A DNA stretch of 64,000 nt, from contig OX453281.1 of NCBI GenBank assembly GCA_949710005.1, positions 25,708,862 to 25,772,861 on the forward strand, in the 5' to 3' direction. The notes under the pieces are model-generated. The model worked only from the letters and a program-made list of their open reading frames with translations, was not told where the DNA came from and did not search any database. Below are positions 34,301 through 43,475 of the stretch, one piece after another. Within the stretch, counting starts at the first letter, position 1. Each line of letters begins with the position of its first letter. This stretch comes from Ricordea florida. Lineage: Eukaryota; Cnidaria; Anthozoa; Corallimorpharia; Ricordeidae. Both the position numbers and the translations under genes were made by a program.

Positions 34301-36266
34301 GAAATATAAAGCATTTGTAAGGATTCTATTGTTTAGATAGTCGATCGTGATTGGATAATTTGTATGAAAATGTGTTTGGATGGCCTTGCTTCAAGACGTC
34401 GCACTGTAGTGATAATGATGACGATGAGAAAGAATGACCGAATTTGACGTCCTGTATACACTTATTAACAGGTCAAGGAAATGTGGCGAGAGAACTTAGA
34501 GCAGGCAGAAGAAGAGAGAACGCGACACACCGCCATAATTGAGGAGTACAAGAAGGTAGCTGTTGGATTTTGTTTCTTCCTTGTCGTTTTTTGAACGCGC
34601 AGTTCATTTAACAGTTGTACTTTTTTCGCTTTATTTGCAATTTAGATCTGCTCTCAGCTAGACGAGCGCAGTGAGAAGCTTAAAGAAGACTTGCAACGAG
34701 AATTGCTTGAAGTCAAGGTATATAAAGCTACCACTGTCAAAATGTTTACTCTGTTATTTTCTCGTAAAATCACCAGTTATCGTCGGTTTTAAGTGTCCAT
34801 ATTGTTTCGGTACCAATGATGCTACATCTTAGGCGTATAATTCCAAAGCTGTCCATGGCTGCTGGCTTTTGAGCTCAATTTTTTCAACTTTTTTTGGTAG
34901 CAACAGGATTTCATCCCTTCTACCACTGTCGCCTCAGTGCGCATATGTGTGGCTTCAACTTACCCATATTACATTTTGACGTATAATTCCAAAGGTTTGT
35001 TTTGCATGGAATGAATCTGTGGAATGGATGAAAGACGTCCCAGCAAGGGTGGGGTCCCTTGGTATGATTCAGATCTGGACTTGTGATCCAAGATTCCTCA
35101 GATCATGACGCATCAAAAGAACCGATGAATCCTTGTCCAGTGTGGATTCGTCAGTTCTTTTGATGTGGCTTGATTCATGTGAACTTAGATCACGAATCCA
35201 GATCCGAATCATACCAGAGGATAGGACCCCAACTCTAAGTAGATTCTATGGGCGCTTACCAAAAGTCAGAACTGACCAGCCGGGCAGGTCAAATTGAAAA
35301 TTAACCCTTTACTCCATGAGAGTGACCAACATGCATCTTCTCTTAAACATATTACTACAAAGGCAACCATAGAGCTCATGAGAATATGCAATCTTAAAAC
35401 TTGTATAGGTTTTGGTTGATATAACATTAAAATCTCCACACTGATGTAAAGATAGATGTATTGAGATCTGTTAGAAGAATTAAGATTTTGATCTCAGGGG
35501 TTAAAGGGTTAAGTAGGCCAGGAGCCTCCATACACACTATATCCTTGAGTCAACCTTTGCTCGCATCTTTTTATTTTTAGAACAGTCTCAAGAGAATATT
35601 TTGTGAGACGCTATCATTGGTTTGTGACTGCATGTGACGTAAAAGAACAACTTTGTTCTGATTGGACGGTACAATGCATTCGCGGGAATTCGATCGACTA
35701 AAAATAGAAAGATACGGGCAAAGGTTGTCTCGTAGGGTTTATAAGGGAGATGGAGGCTCCGGGTAATGGACTCCTGAGTAGGCTTTTTTTCGCTAAAAAC
35801 CTGTCACTGCTTTAAATACTACGTAGAAATAAACTGATCTGGCTGGACAGTTCTGATTGATAGTGAAATTCTCTTTACAAAATGGGCCTGTCCGACCGGT
35901 CAGTTCTGGCTAATGGTAAGCGTCCTATGATACTAATTGTGGAATTTTTTACGATACAAATATTTGTTCCCATTCTAGAGACGCGTCGGCTCTTGCGAAA
36001 ACTGTTCGGCTCTCTTTACCGAAGAAGGTCACGTGTTAGACGAAGGTGGTACGAGCGACGCTTTCAAAACAAGCGTCAAAGTGGTTGATGCCGAACAGCG
36101 GTTGAGGGAACTGGAACTAGAGCTTGCGCAGACGAAGCTATCCCTCGTGGAGTCTGAGTGTCGTTCCCAGGAGCTTGAGCATCGGCTCGCAGCCATAGTA
36201 GCCGCAGCCGAGGAGAGCAAACCGTGGTTTAAAAGAATCAGCTTAGCTAAAGACAATTCCAAATAA
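17322..36266 (+). CDS. RABGAP1: RABGAP1-type Rab GTPase-activating protein (PID + TBC)
   Basis: Activates GTP hydrolysis by Rab proteins in membrane traffic. It has 21 coding exons and 1119 aa: 17322-18284, 19191-19241, 20454-20680, 21242-21308, 22165-22267, 23209-23375, 23603-23750, 24194-24345, 25043-25141, 25775-25888, 26570-26644, 27440-27565, 27721-27864, 28247-28288, 30387-30515, 31038-31130, 32274-32384, 33331-33435, 34472-34555, 34646-34717 and 35979-36266 (TAA). All junctions are GT-AG and in phase. Residues 1-205 are acidic and serine-rich. A PID/PTB domain spans about 212-335 (FDGITYLGSSTVNAP), followed by the kinesin-like DUF3694 region at about 345-530. An acidic DDDEDDEPLLSGSG segment precedes the TBC domain at 627-826. 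The arginine finger is R673 in WDIHRTFP and the glutamine finger is Q710 in GYCQG. Coiled coils occupy about 870-1024 and 1050-1100. One gene probably stands for both vertebrate RABGAP1 and RABGAP1L. The ATG follows an upstream acceptor at 17292. Confidence 0.95.
19268..19400 (-). mobile_element. Single copy of the 114-bp AACCCTTTCACTCCC MITE
   Basis: In RABGAP1 intron 2. It is the reverse complement of the unit amplified at 43064-43505, with ends AACCCTTTCACTCCCAAG and GAGTGAGAGGGTT. The spacer word TTAAGGGAGATAGT(C/T)TTT that separates units in that array follows here twice. Confidence 0.8.
21329..21715 (-). mobile_element. Non-autonomous hairpin element, second copy
   Basis: In RABGAP1 intron 4, reverse orientation. 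The hairpin at 21345-21487 (TTCAAGTTCAATTTGG...TTCTGAATTGAACAAG) is followed by TATAAACATGAAAAAAAAAT and ends with GGTGTTACACTTGAACTGCA and CTCAGCCAATCAGAATCAAG. These match the subterminal parts of the copies at 11259 and 50905. The outermost left terminus is degenerate. Confidence 0.7.
23402..23452 (+). repeat. (CTT)n microsatellite
   Basis: About 12 CTT units just downstream of the RABGAP1 exon 6 donor. Confidence 0.9.
23780..24165 (-). repeat. 106-bp satellite, three to four copies
   Basis: In RABGAP1 intron 7, same orientation as 3720-4440. GGTTTGATCCA landmarks recur at about 23869, 23976 and 24084. It ends about 30 bp before exon 8. Confidence 0.9.
25478..25762 (+). repeat. 24-bp minisatellite abutting RABGAP1 exon 10
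   Basis: About 11 copies of GTTGTTGTAATGTCTTTATT plus TTTG, with GGTGTTG variants. The last unit is followed within 12 bp by the exon 10 acceptor at 25774, so the T-rich repeat forms its pyrimidine tract. Confidence 0.9.
26650..26961. mobile_element. MITE inserted next to the RABGAP1 exon 11 donor
   Basis: Inverted ends: GACCATTCATTTTTTACGAGG at 26651 and CCTCGTAAAAATGAACGGTC at 26938. The interior is purine-rich (GGGGG runs). It begins about 6 bp after the exon 11 donor at 26645, leaving the splice site intact. The short open frame 26528-26767 is exon 11 running into the element. Confidence 0.75.
28340..28640 (+). repeat. 32-bp minisatellite in RABGAP1 intron 14
   Basis: Nine to ten copies of TTGACCAAGCGTGAGGTCAA then GATGGCTGCATA. 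The same unit is amplified at 43895-44215 in Crumbs intron 3. Related single segments lie at 31310-31445 and 62545-62600. Confidence 0.9.
29109..30077. mobile_element. TTAA-flanked terminal-inverted-repeat element, 0.96 kb
   Basis: TTAA at 29109-29112 is followed by GGGGGCATTACGATTGGATT. The other end reads AACCAACCGTAATGCCCCC followed by TTAA at 30074-30077. TTAA target duplication is the hallmark of piggyBac-type transposition. No transposase frame is visible, so it is probably non-autonomous. In RABGAP1 intron 14. Confidence 0.75.
30785..31037 (-). mobile_element. Non-autonomous hairpin element, third copy
   Basis: In RABGAP1 intron 15, reverse orientation. The hairpin is at 30793-30915. 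It continues with GGTGTTACACTTTTTACACT, CTGCACTACTCTTAGCCA and ends GTAAATTTTTCATATGTATTATTA, the complement of the family's left terminus. The element end runs directly into AG at 31036-31037, the acceptor of RABGAP1 exon 16. Confidence 0.8.
31672..31985. mobile_element. Fold-back repeat around AATTATTCGCC
   Basis: AACAATTATTCGCCGAAGGC at 31668 is mirrored by GCCTTAGGCGAATAATTGTT at 31763-31782. The inner arms GTGATTATCGG/CCGATAATCAC pair as well. A related segment (GTGATTATCGGCTGATAATC) follows at 31901. In RABGAP1 intron 16. Confidence 0.65.
32385..33330. other. RABGAP1 intron 17, no recognised element
   Basis: Mostly unique sequence. There is a C run near 33202-33217, and GTGCCATGCTACTT words at 32597 and 32850. 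No coding potential or clear repeat ends. Confidence 0.4.
34845..34965 (-). repeat. Dispersed repeat with inverse copy at 50230-50355
   Basis: AGCTGTCCATGGCTGCTGGC, TTTTGAGCTCAATTTTTTCA and CACTGTCGCCTCAGTGCGCA are shared, in reverse complement, with the segment in Crumbs intron 7. Element class unknown. Confidence 0.7.
35051..35230. mobile_element. Fold-back MITE (GGTATGATTCAGATCTGGA family)
   Basis: The left arm, GGGGTCCCTTGGTATGATTC, pairs with the right arm, GAATCATACCAGAGGATAGG plus ACCCC. The centre is GATGAATCCTTGTCCAGTGTG. A second, better preserved member is at 63025-63189. Confidence 0.8.
35246..35928. mobile_element. Terminal-inverted-repeat element in RABGAP1 intron 20
   Basis: The ends CTATGGGCGCTTACCAAAAG...CAGAACTGACC and GGTCAGTTCTGGCTAATGGT then AAGCGTCCTAT are inverted relative to each other. 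Inside lies another MITE-like pair, AACCCTTTACTCC (35304) and GGGTTAAAGGGTT (35497). It ends about 50 bp before the exon 21 acceptor. Confidence 0.65.
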
Positions 36267-37458
36267 ATGACCAGACCTAATCCCCCCTGACACAAGCCAA
36301 ACGGACAATACTCTTAACAATCTTTGCCAAAGCATTTGAACCGTTTGTATCTTTTTTTTTCTGGAAAAGCAAATAGAGCATATTCACTCACGTGATCAAC
36401 GGCCATGTTTTTAACGAAAACAGAAGAAAATATTTGCATAAGAATAGAATTTAATTCCTGGGAGATCAGGTTGGGACACCAACATGACTGCCGTGACGTC
36501 ATGTGCATACGCTCTATTGATAGATAAGTATATAAATAAGATTTCCACTTACCAAAAGTGTGTTCCCCCGCTTTTCTTTTCAAAATTGATATATGTTTTA
36601 AGGAATATCTTCGAAGTATTGTGTTCCCGTTATTCGTAGAGGTGAGGGACATACTGTACCATACGGTTCAAGTTGCTTTACCAAAGATTGTAAATGTGCA
36701 CAGTTGAATTGATGCTAATCCCGACTCACCCCTAAAAGGAAAACGGGAAAACCTGTTTTCCTTTCAGGGGTGGTGAGTGGATACAATAACATAAGCTTTA
36801 ATATATGTCATATTTAATTATTGCAGCCCGGCGCTGATAAGCGTTGCAACCTTTTATTTTGTTTAGAAGTCTGCCATTTTATTTCACTCATTTGTGTATA
36901 TAGATTGAGTATGTGATACGTGAGTAAAGGCAGGAGCCCGGATAGTGAATGAAAAAAACGGTGAGAACGGCATTTCATTTTGAGTTTAAAAGTTATAAAT
37001 TAAAAAAAAAAAACGTTTCTTGAACTTTAAACTTCAATTATCAGCCGGAGATAGAAGTGAATAAGAATAGAAATTTAGTGTTTATAATAATTTAATCAGG
37101 TGCAGTTAATATTCAGACGATGGAATTCTTGTGTTGCAAACTTCTTAGTTATTTCATGTACAGAAGTTGGAACGTTTTGTTTGCAATTCACCAGTTATTA
37201 ATTTTCTTAAATACATTTTTGGCAATCTTACATTAGAGCAAGTAGTATGTCTTGTGAAATTTAGTGATGCTTATGTTGTACGATAGTATTTTGAAAAGTT
37301 GAGGAACGCTGTACCCAAGTCAATGTAGGTTTTGTTTACATTTGCTATCACCAGTGTTTTGCCAAGATAAAGTTTTCTGCCTGTTTTGTTTCCATGGGCT
37401 GATTTGGCTCAAAAAAAAATTGCGCCCTAAGTCTAGTTCAATATTGTATTCGGTGCCA

Positions 37459-37560
37459 CCCAACCTCGTTCCCAGGGCTTTTCCCTAGAAAGAAAAATGG
37501 CGGACAAATTCCCGTCCGCCATTTTTCTTTCTAGGCAAAAGCCCTGGGAACGAGGTTGGG
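37459..37560. mobile_element. Perfect fold-back with ACCTCGTTCCCAGGG arms
   Basis: CCCAACCTCGTTCCCAGGGC...GAAAAATGGCGGAC pairs with GTCCGCCATTTTTC...GCCCTGGGAACGAGGTTGGG across an 8-base loop. A second element with the same outer word and a different core is at 46860-46936. Confidence 0.85.
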
Positions 37561-38176
37561 TGCCACCAACATGTGGTCGCCCCAGGAGACTGTAGAATTA
37601 CTGGTTAACATAACTTTTTTCTCTCTCAGTGATCAAAACTTTCCCTGACAATAACAGAAGAGAAGTCGTAAGCAATTTATCCACTCTAGGATTTTGAGTT
37701 TGTCCTTCCTTTAAGCCCCAGTAGTGACCAGCATCCAATTTCTCATTACAATATTCACTGATCATCAACCATTCACTTAATAAGAATTACGAAAATGATC
37801 ACCAAAAATAGAATTGTATTGATATTACAACAAATTCTCCTCACTAGTACCATAACAAATATATGGGAACAGTTACGAGAAAATGAATAGTGACATTGGG
37901 GCTTAAAGGGTTATGTTAAATTTTGGATAAATAATGATAAATGCGGAGTGTGACTTGCTAATGGGAACTTTTGAGTAGATCTTAGGGGTGAAAGGGTTAA
38001 AATAGTAGCAAATATGAAGTGTTATTTTAATGTTTCTGTACTGCAGTATGTGATGACCACTAACTTGCTACTACAACTCGTAGTAAACAATAAAACTAAT
38101 GAGCGTCGTCTATCAGAGTTACATGTAGTTATTCCTTTAGTTCAATAGGAATAAAGAACAAGGCAGTACTAGTAGT

Positions 38177-38425
38177 TAGAGCACTAGCCTGCGTGGCAGG
38201 CGGTAGAAAGGGAAGGGAAGAACGGGAGCGCGCGAAGCGAGGCGAGCGCGGGGAAAGGGAAAAGGGAGCGCCTGTTGCAATGCCATTTGAGGACCCCCAT
38301 TTGAGAGCACTAGCCTGCGTGGCAGGCGGTAGAAAGGAAAGGGAAGAACGGGAACGCGCGCGAAGCGAGGCGAGCGCTAGGAAAGGGAAAAGGGATCGCC
38401 TGCAGCCATGCCATTTGAGAGCACT
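38177..38425 (+). repeat. Tandem duplication of about 124 bp, GC-rich
   Basis: AGAGCACTAGCCTGCGTGGC through GAAGCGAGGCGAGCGC and ATGCCATTTGA occurs at 38177 and again at 38302, with a few substitutions. Open frames over it (38193-38516, 38129-38464) are repeat translations. Confidence 0.85.
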
Positions 38426-39639
38426 CGCCCTCCATCTCAGCTCCGTGACCTGTGTTTGGTTCATACGTACATATACTTCATTTCACCTCGAAAATTCAGA
38501 GCAGCTAGTATGCTAAACTTTATACATTATAAAACTAATTTCAATACGGCTAAAATCATTCATAATTTAGTATTCGAGGCTAAAAATCAGTAAAAGTAGA
38601 TGTTCTAAACAAATCGGGAAGAGAATTCCATAATTTAGCAGCTAAATCAGTCTGTCGGTTCCAAAAGTCTCGTGTAAGATGAGTTTCCAACATGCTCTGT
38701 TGGTTTTCCACCAGGTATTACGGTTTTCCTCCCTCCATAAAAATAACCAACGCTTCCAAATTCCAATTTTATGATCTACAGGAAACACTGGACGAATAAT
38801 TACGTCGCGAATTTGCCACTGCAAAAACCTATGTAATTATTTACTTACTTATTTGTTTATTTATTCATTTATTTATCTATTTATTTATTTATCATTTTAG
38901 CCATCCAGAGTGTTTAACCTTCCATTTTTTATGTAGTGCCAAAAAACAAGGTTTTGAATGGAAATAGCTTTTGGATAGTTATGTCACTTGTAAGTATTAA
39001 TTTTTGTATCTACGGTCTCCCTGTAGAACACGTAAATAATTTCGTTTGAGAAGCTATATCAGACACTCAATCTCGCATGCGTATCATCACAAATCAAACA
39101 CTTCGAATTTCACTAGAGATAATCCGCTGCGCGTCGTATTTTCAACTCTCTTCTCGGTGTTTGATATGTGATGAAACACTGTATCTCGTGTTTGACATAT
39201 TACATGAAAAATTTTATCACCCACGTCCACTGATGCCCCGGAAAAATCACTGATTGAATTCTTTTTGACTGACGATGTTTTTAACCTTCTCCTATTTCGG
39301 GACCTCAACAGACAAAACGATCACTCTGAATCACGCCAAGATAGGGCATGATGGGGGAAAGTCGACGCGCGAATCGATGTTCTTCACCGCGCGTGCCCTC
39401 GCGCGTCAGCACGAACATGCGTGTCCACTGATTTCTGAACTGAATAATCGATCAAGCCCCAGAGTAAAGCACAGAACTAGGGACGACTGGAATCGTAATG
39501 GATCTAAGCCACTTTTTAAACAGGAAAGAAGAAAGAAACAAGCGAGATAACAATTTATGGAACACCAATTTGTTTGCGCTATAAATAGGCATGATGGCCT
39601 CGTTCCTGTGCTTGCATAGAAACATAAGAAGTTTGAATA

Positions 39640-40430
39640 AATAATTACAAAAACGAAACGGTTGGTCGCCTACTCTATTTTGTTGTTAGAAAACTCTCAA
39701 CGGCAGCTGTTTTGAAGTAAATTTCGACAGAATGGTTTTCACAGGACCTTGGGGAAGTGCATTACATCTCAATTTACTGCCTATCCTGCGAAGTTGCCGA
39801 GGTAAGTGTCGGAAATATTTGATTCCAGTTTGTGATCTCCATGACTTTGACAGCCTGGCTTTCATTGCACCGATTTCATGACATTATTGAAGTCTCGTTG
39901 AACTGGCGAACTGTTCAGGACCTCGTTCGAGAGTTCCAATTTTGATCATGGATTTTGCTATTTAGTTTGTGAATCGATACTAGTCGGTCGTAAGCGTCTG
40001 TGTGTGTTGAGATTGTTTTCAGATTCTAGGCACTCACACTCTTTCAAGATTCCCTCAATCTTCTTGCAAACCTTTGTTCTTTTAGCAGAAGCCTAGAAGT
40101 ATTTTAAATCCAATACAATAAATGGTCCGAAGAATTACTAAAAGCTTTTACTGTAGAAAGAATCTGCAGTATAGTTAATCTCATTTGTGTTTGCTGGAGT
40201 TGGTCACGTGCACAAATACGAGCAGATCAAAAGATCGCGCAAGGATTTCTTCGAATACTTTTCCTATATTTTTATGTTTAGTATTCTCAAAATAAGAATG
40301 GATTTCACACGAAACCATCTCAAACATTATCTGCAACTTCTGTTAAGTTTAGATTTAAATGCTGCTTGCAGGTTTATGATGCCGATTTGAAGTCTACCTC
40401 AACTGTTCGGTACACTACTTAGCGCATCAG
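39640..40430 (+). promoter_or_regulatory. Putative Crumbs promoter and 5' leader with a short uORF
   Basis: A likely non-coding exon ends at GTTGCCGAG (39801) with donor GTAAGT. The acceptor TGCTTGCAG ends at 40371, and the leader then runs to the ATG at 40431. An ATG at 39732 opens a 25-codon frame that stops (TGA) three codons after this junction, so it would be an upstream ORF. Inferred from splice signals only. Confidence 0.45.
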
Positions 40431-43088
40431 ATGGAGACTTCGAAACACGGAACCACACAAATATATCGCCACAAGAACCTTCTTTTGATTCTGTTGTTCT
40501 TCGCAGGTATGGAAATTCAATTTTTATGTCACTGTTATCGTCATAACCTTGGGAAAAATAAATAATCAAATTAAGAATATAAACTATAACGGTCACGAAA
40601 TATAATTAGGTAATGGAATAATTGGTCATAAATATTTTAAAGAAAATCATTTATGATTAGCAATATGTAACAACCTTAACATATTCACGTATTTTTTAAC
40701 TTTGTGCTTTTTCACACTGTACTGTTAGTTCTTGTAAATTTAATGTTCACTCACCTTTTTATGAATACACTCATACCGGACCCCTGGTCTGGGAAATCCT
40801 GGCTGCATGTAGATTGTAGTTTACTGAAAGGAAAGTTAGGTAGACACAGGAAGAGGGGGCATTTTCTATTTAGGGATTGTGTGCCGTTGGATTTCTTAAT
40901 TAAACTGTGCAACAGGTTGAAATAGGGTGCCTTTCCATTAAGCATTTATCATAAACTCAAATCAGCTAAGTTAATTTGCTTTACAGTAATTGTAAAGAAG
41001 TAGCTAACCCTCTGGTCATAAATAAAACAATTGCAACTTGAGCAGTAATAGATTAAATGTAGGACAAGATAGAGTAAGCTAGGTGAGAAGACAATAGTAG
41101 TTGCAGTGTGCTTGCAGAACTGGTGGTCTTGATCGGCCCACTTCTACAGTATAGTTCCAATAATACACATTTGTATGAAGAGAAATTTAATACATGACAT
41201 CAACACTTGGAATAGAGTTTGAAAGAATCCAAAAGCACTTGTAGGGGTATAGAATGGTAAAATCCGAGACTCGCCGAGACGCCGAGACCCTCGTTAAAAA
41301 ATCCAAGACCGAGACTTAACTGTTTTTTCAAAATCCGAGCCCGAGACTCCGCGTAAAATGGGGTTGACAGGCCTACACAACTCCCCAGCGCGTGTTCAAA
41401 ATAGCCTTTTTATAGTTTGGCTCTCACGAGTATGTCTTTGAGCGACCGCCCTCTTTTATAAGATACGAGGGGCGGTTTTTTGTAGATTCCGCTCAGTAAT
41501 GGTTGTTGTTCTATTAAATGCCAGTTTTTCATGAGAATTTGCTTTAGGTTTGGCACTGACTCTGAGACTCACATTTTAAAAATTCGAGATTTCGAGACCT
41601 GTTTTTTTTTTGCGAGCTCGAGATTCTGAGACTCTAGTTTTTGACGCCGAGATTTCGAGACCCACTTTAAATTTGCCGAGACTTATTTTTTTACAGGGAC
41701 CATTCTATACCCCTACTTGTGTGTCTCTCTAGTGATCTGTGCTGTTTCCTGAGTTTGAAAGTGTCTTAAACTTCCACTCATGTTAAATTTGCACCAGCTT
41801 ATATTAAGTCTTCAGATTTCCAAAATGTCGACATGTATCAGCCGATTTGGTATTCCTAATTCTTCAATTTAAAACAGGTTTCAGCACAGTCAAAAGTCAA
41901 CAATGTGCTTCAAGTCCCTGCTACTTCAATGGAACATGTATTGAAGGAGTTAATAACAGCTTCACTTGTAACTGTACCTATGGATTTACTGGTATGTACT
42001 GGTACACTTTAGCTTTAACCCTTGTCTTCCCAGGATCTGAGTAGTAATTCTCCTAATTGAGTACCTTGCACCACCATATTTATTAATTAGGAGAATTTGA
42101 GATCAAATAAATTTTTTATCTTTATTATTGATTGTGTTCTCAATTTTCACCATCTGATTGCTTGACCCTTAACAATGCTTTGATATTGTATGGAGAAGTT
42201 TCAGATTGATCAAGCCTGTAAAAAGGGTGGGGGAGGGGGTGGTAATGGGGTCACAAAATCCTTTTTAACTGTAATTGTCCACCATATAAACAAGTTCAAA
42301 ATTCCATGCTGAAAAAGAAAGGCATGGGTGATCATAATTTAACAGATATCAGAAGAAACTATTACATGTATACTATCACAAATGCCGCAATCTGACTGGC
42401 TAACATACTTGTGCTCAATATCTACTCTATTTAGCTGCACTAAGGGATAAACCATGGAAATGTTGGGGGGGGCGGGGGGTTGGGCATTTCTGGAAAAAGT
42501 CCTGCGCAGTCAAAGTAAAAAAAAAATTACAAAAAAAAAATCGTACACGGTGGGCCAGGGGCTAAGAAAGGTGCTTCAAAGGCCAAGGTGCCAAAATCAA
42601 TTCTTGCGCAGCTCAAAGGGAAAACAATTCTTGACATGACAAAATTGCCCAACCCCCTCCCCTCAAATATGAAATGGTCTATCCCTATTAAAGAAGAAGA
42701 CAATGTACTTTATATTGACTACTTGAAAAAGCAATATCTACTAGTTATAAAACAGACATTGATATTTTTGGATTTTACTCAAAACAATGATATGAGCAAG
42801 GTTTTCATTTGAGGCCGGAGGCCGGATACTTCATCTGTTCATTTCCCATTCCATGTCCAGTACTTTGAGACAAATATTTGAGTGTTTTTCGGCATTATAA
42901 AAGGCGCCTTGCAGTGCCACGTCCAGTATTTTCAGAAATATGCCCACTACTTAACAAAACTGTTGAAAACCCTGATATGACTATTGATTCTTGTTTTATA
43001 CAAGTTAAGGAGTTGCGCTTTGCAGCTCATTGACTATTGAATCATACAAAATGTGAACTCTTTAACCCTTTCACTCCCAAGAGTGACT

Positions 43089-43133
<45 letters not shown>

Positions 43134-43202
43134 ATGGAGACCCCTTGGGAGTGAAAGGGTTAAAAACTATCTCCCTTAACCCTTTCACTCCCAAGAGTGA
43201 CT

Positions 43203-43247
<45 letters not shown>

Positions 43248-43316
43248 ATGGAGACCCCTTGGGAGTGAAAGGGTTAAAAACTATCTCCCTTAACCCTTTC
43301 ACTCCCAAGAGTGACT

Positions 43317-43361
<45 letters not shown>

Positions 43362-43430
43362 ATGGAGACCCCTTGGGAGTGAAAGGGTTAAAAACTATCT
43401 CCCTTAACCCTTTCACTCCCAAGAGTGACT

Positions 43431-43475
<45 letters not shown>

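Larger units (their letters stand above)
36267..39700. other. Intergenic region between RABGAP1 and Crumbs
   Basis: Presumed RABGAP1 3' UTR, then repeats. It holds an inverse copy of the 2255-2440 repeat (36370-36515), a small hairpin CCCCTAAAAGGAAAAC/GTTTTCCTTTCAGGGG at 36730-36770, and a fold-back at 37459-37560. It also has MITE-like CCCTTTAAGCCCC/GGGCTTAAAGGG words at 37710-37910, a tandem duplication at 38177-38425, and a copy of the GTGTTTGATATGTGATGAAA repeat at 39085-39205. No gene recognised on either strand; AATAAA at 38087-38092 is one possible poly(A) signal. Confidence 0.5.
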
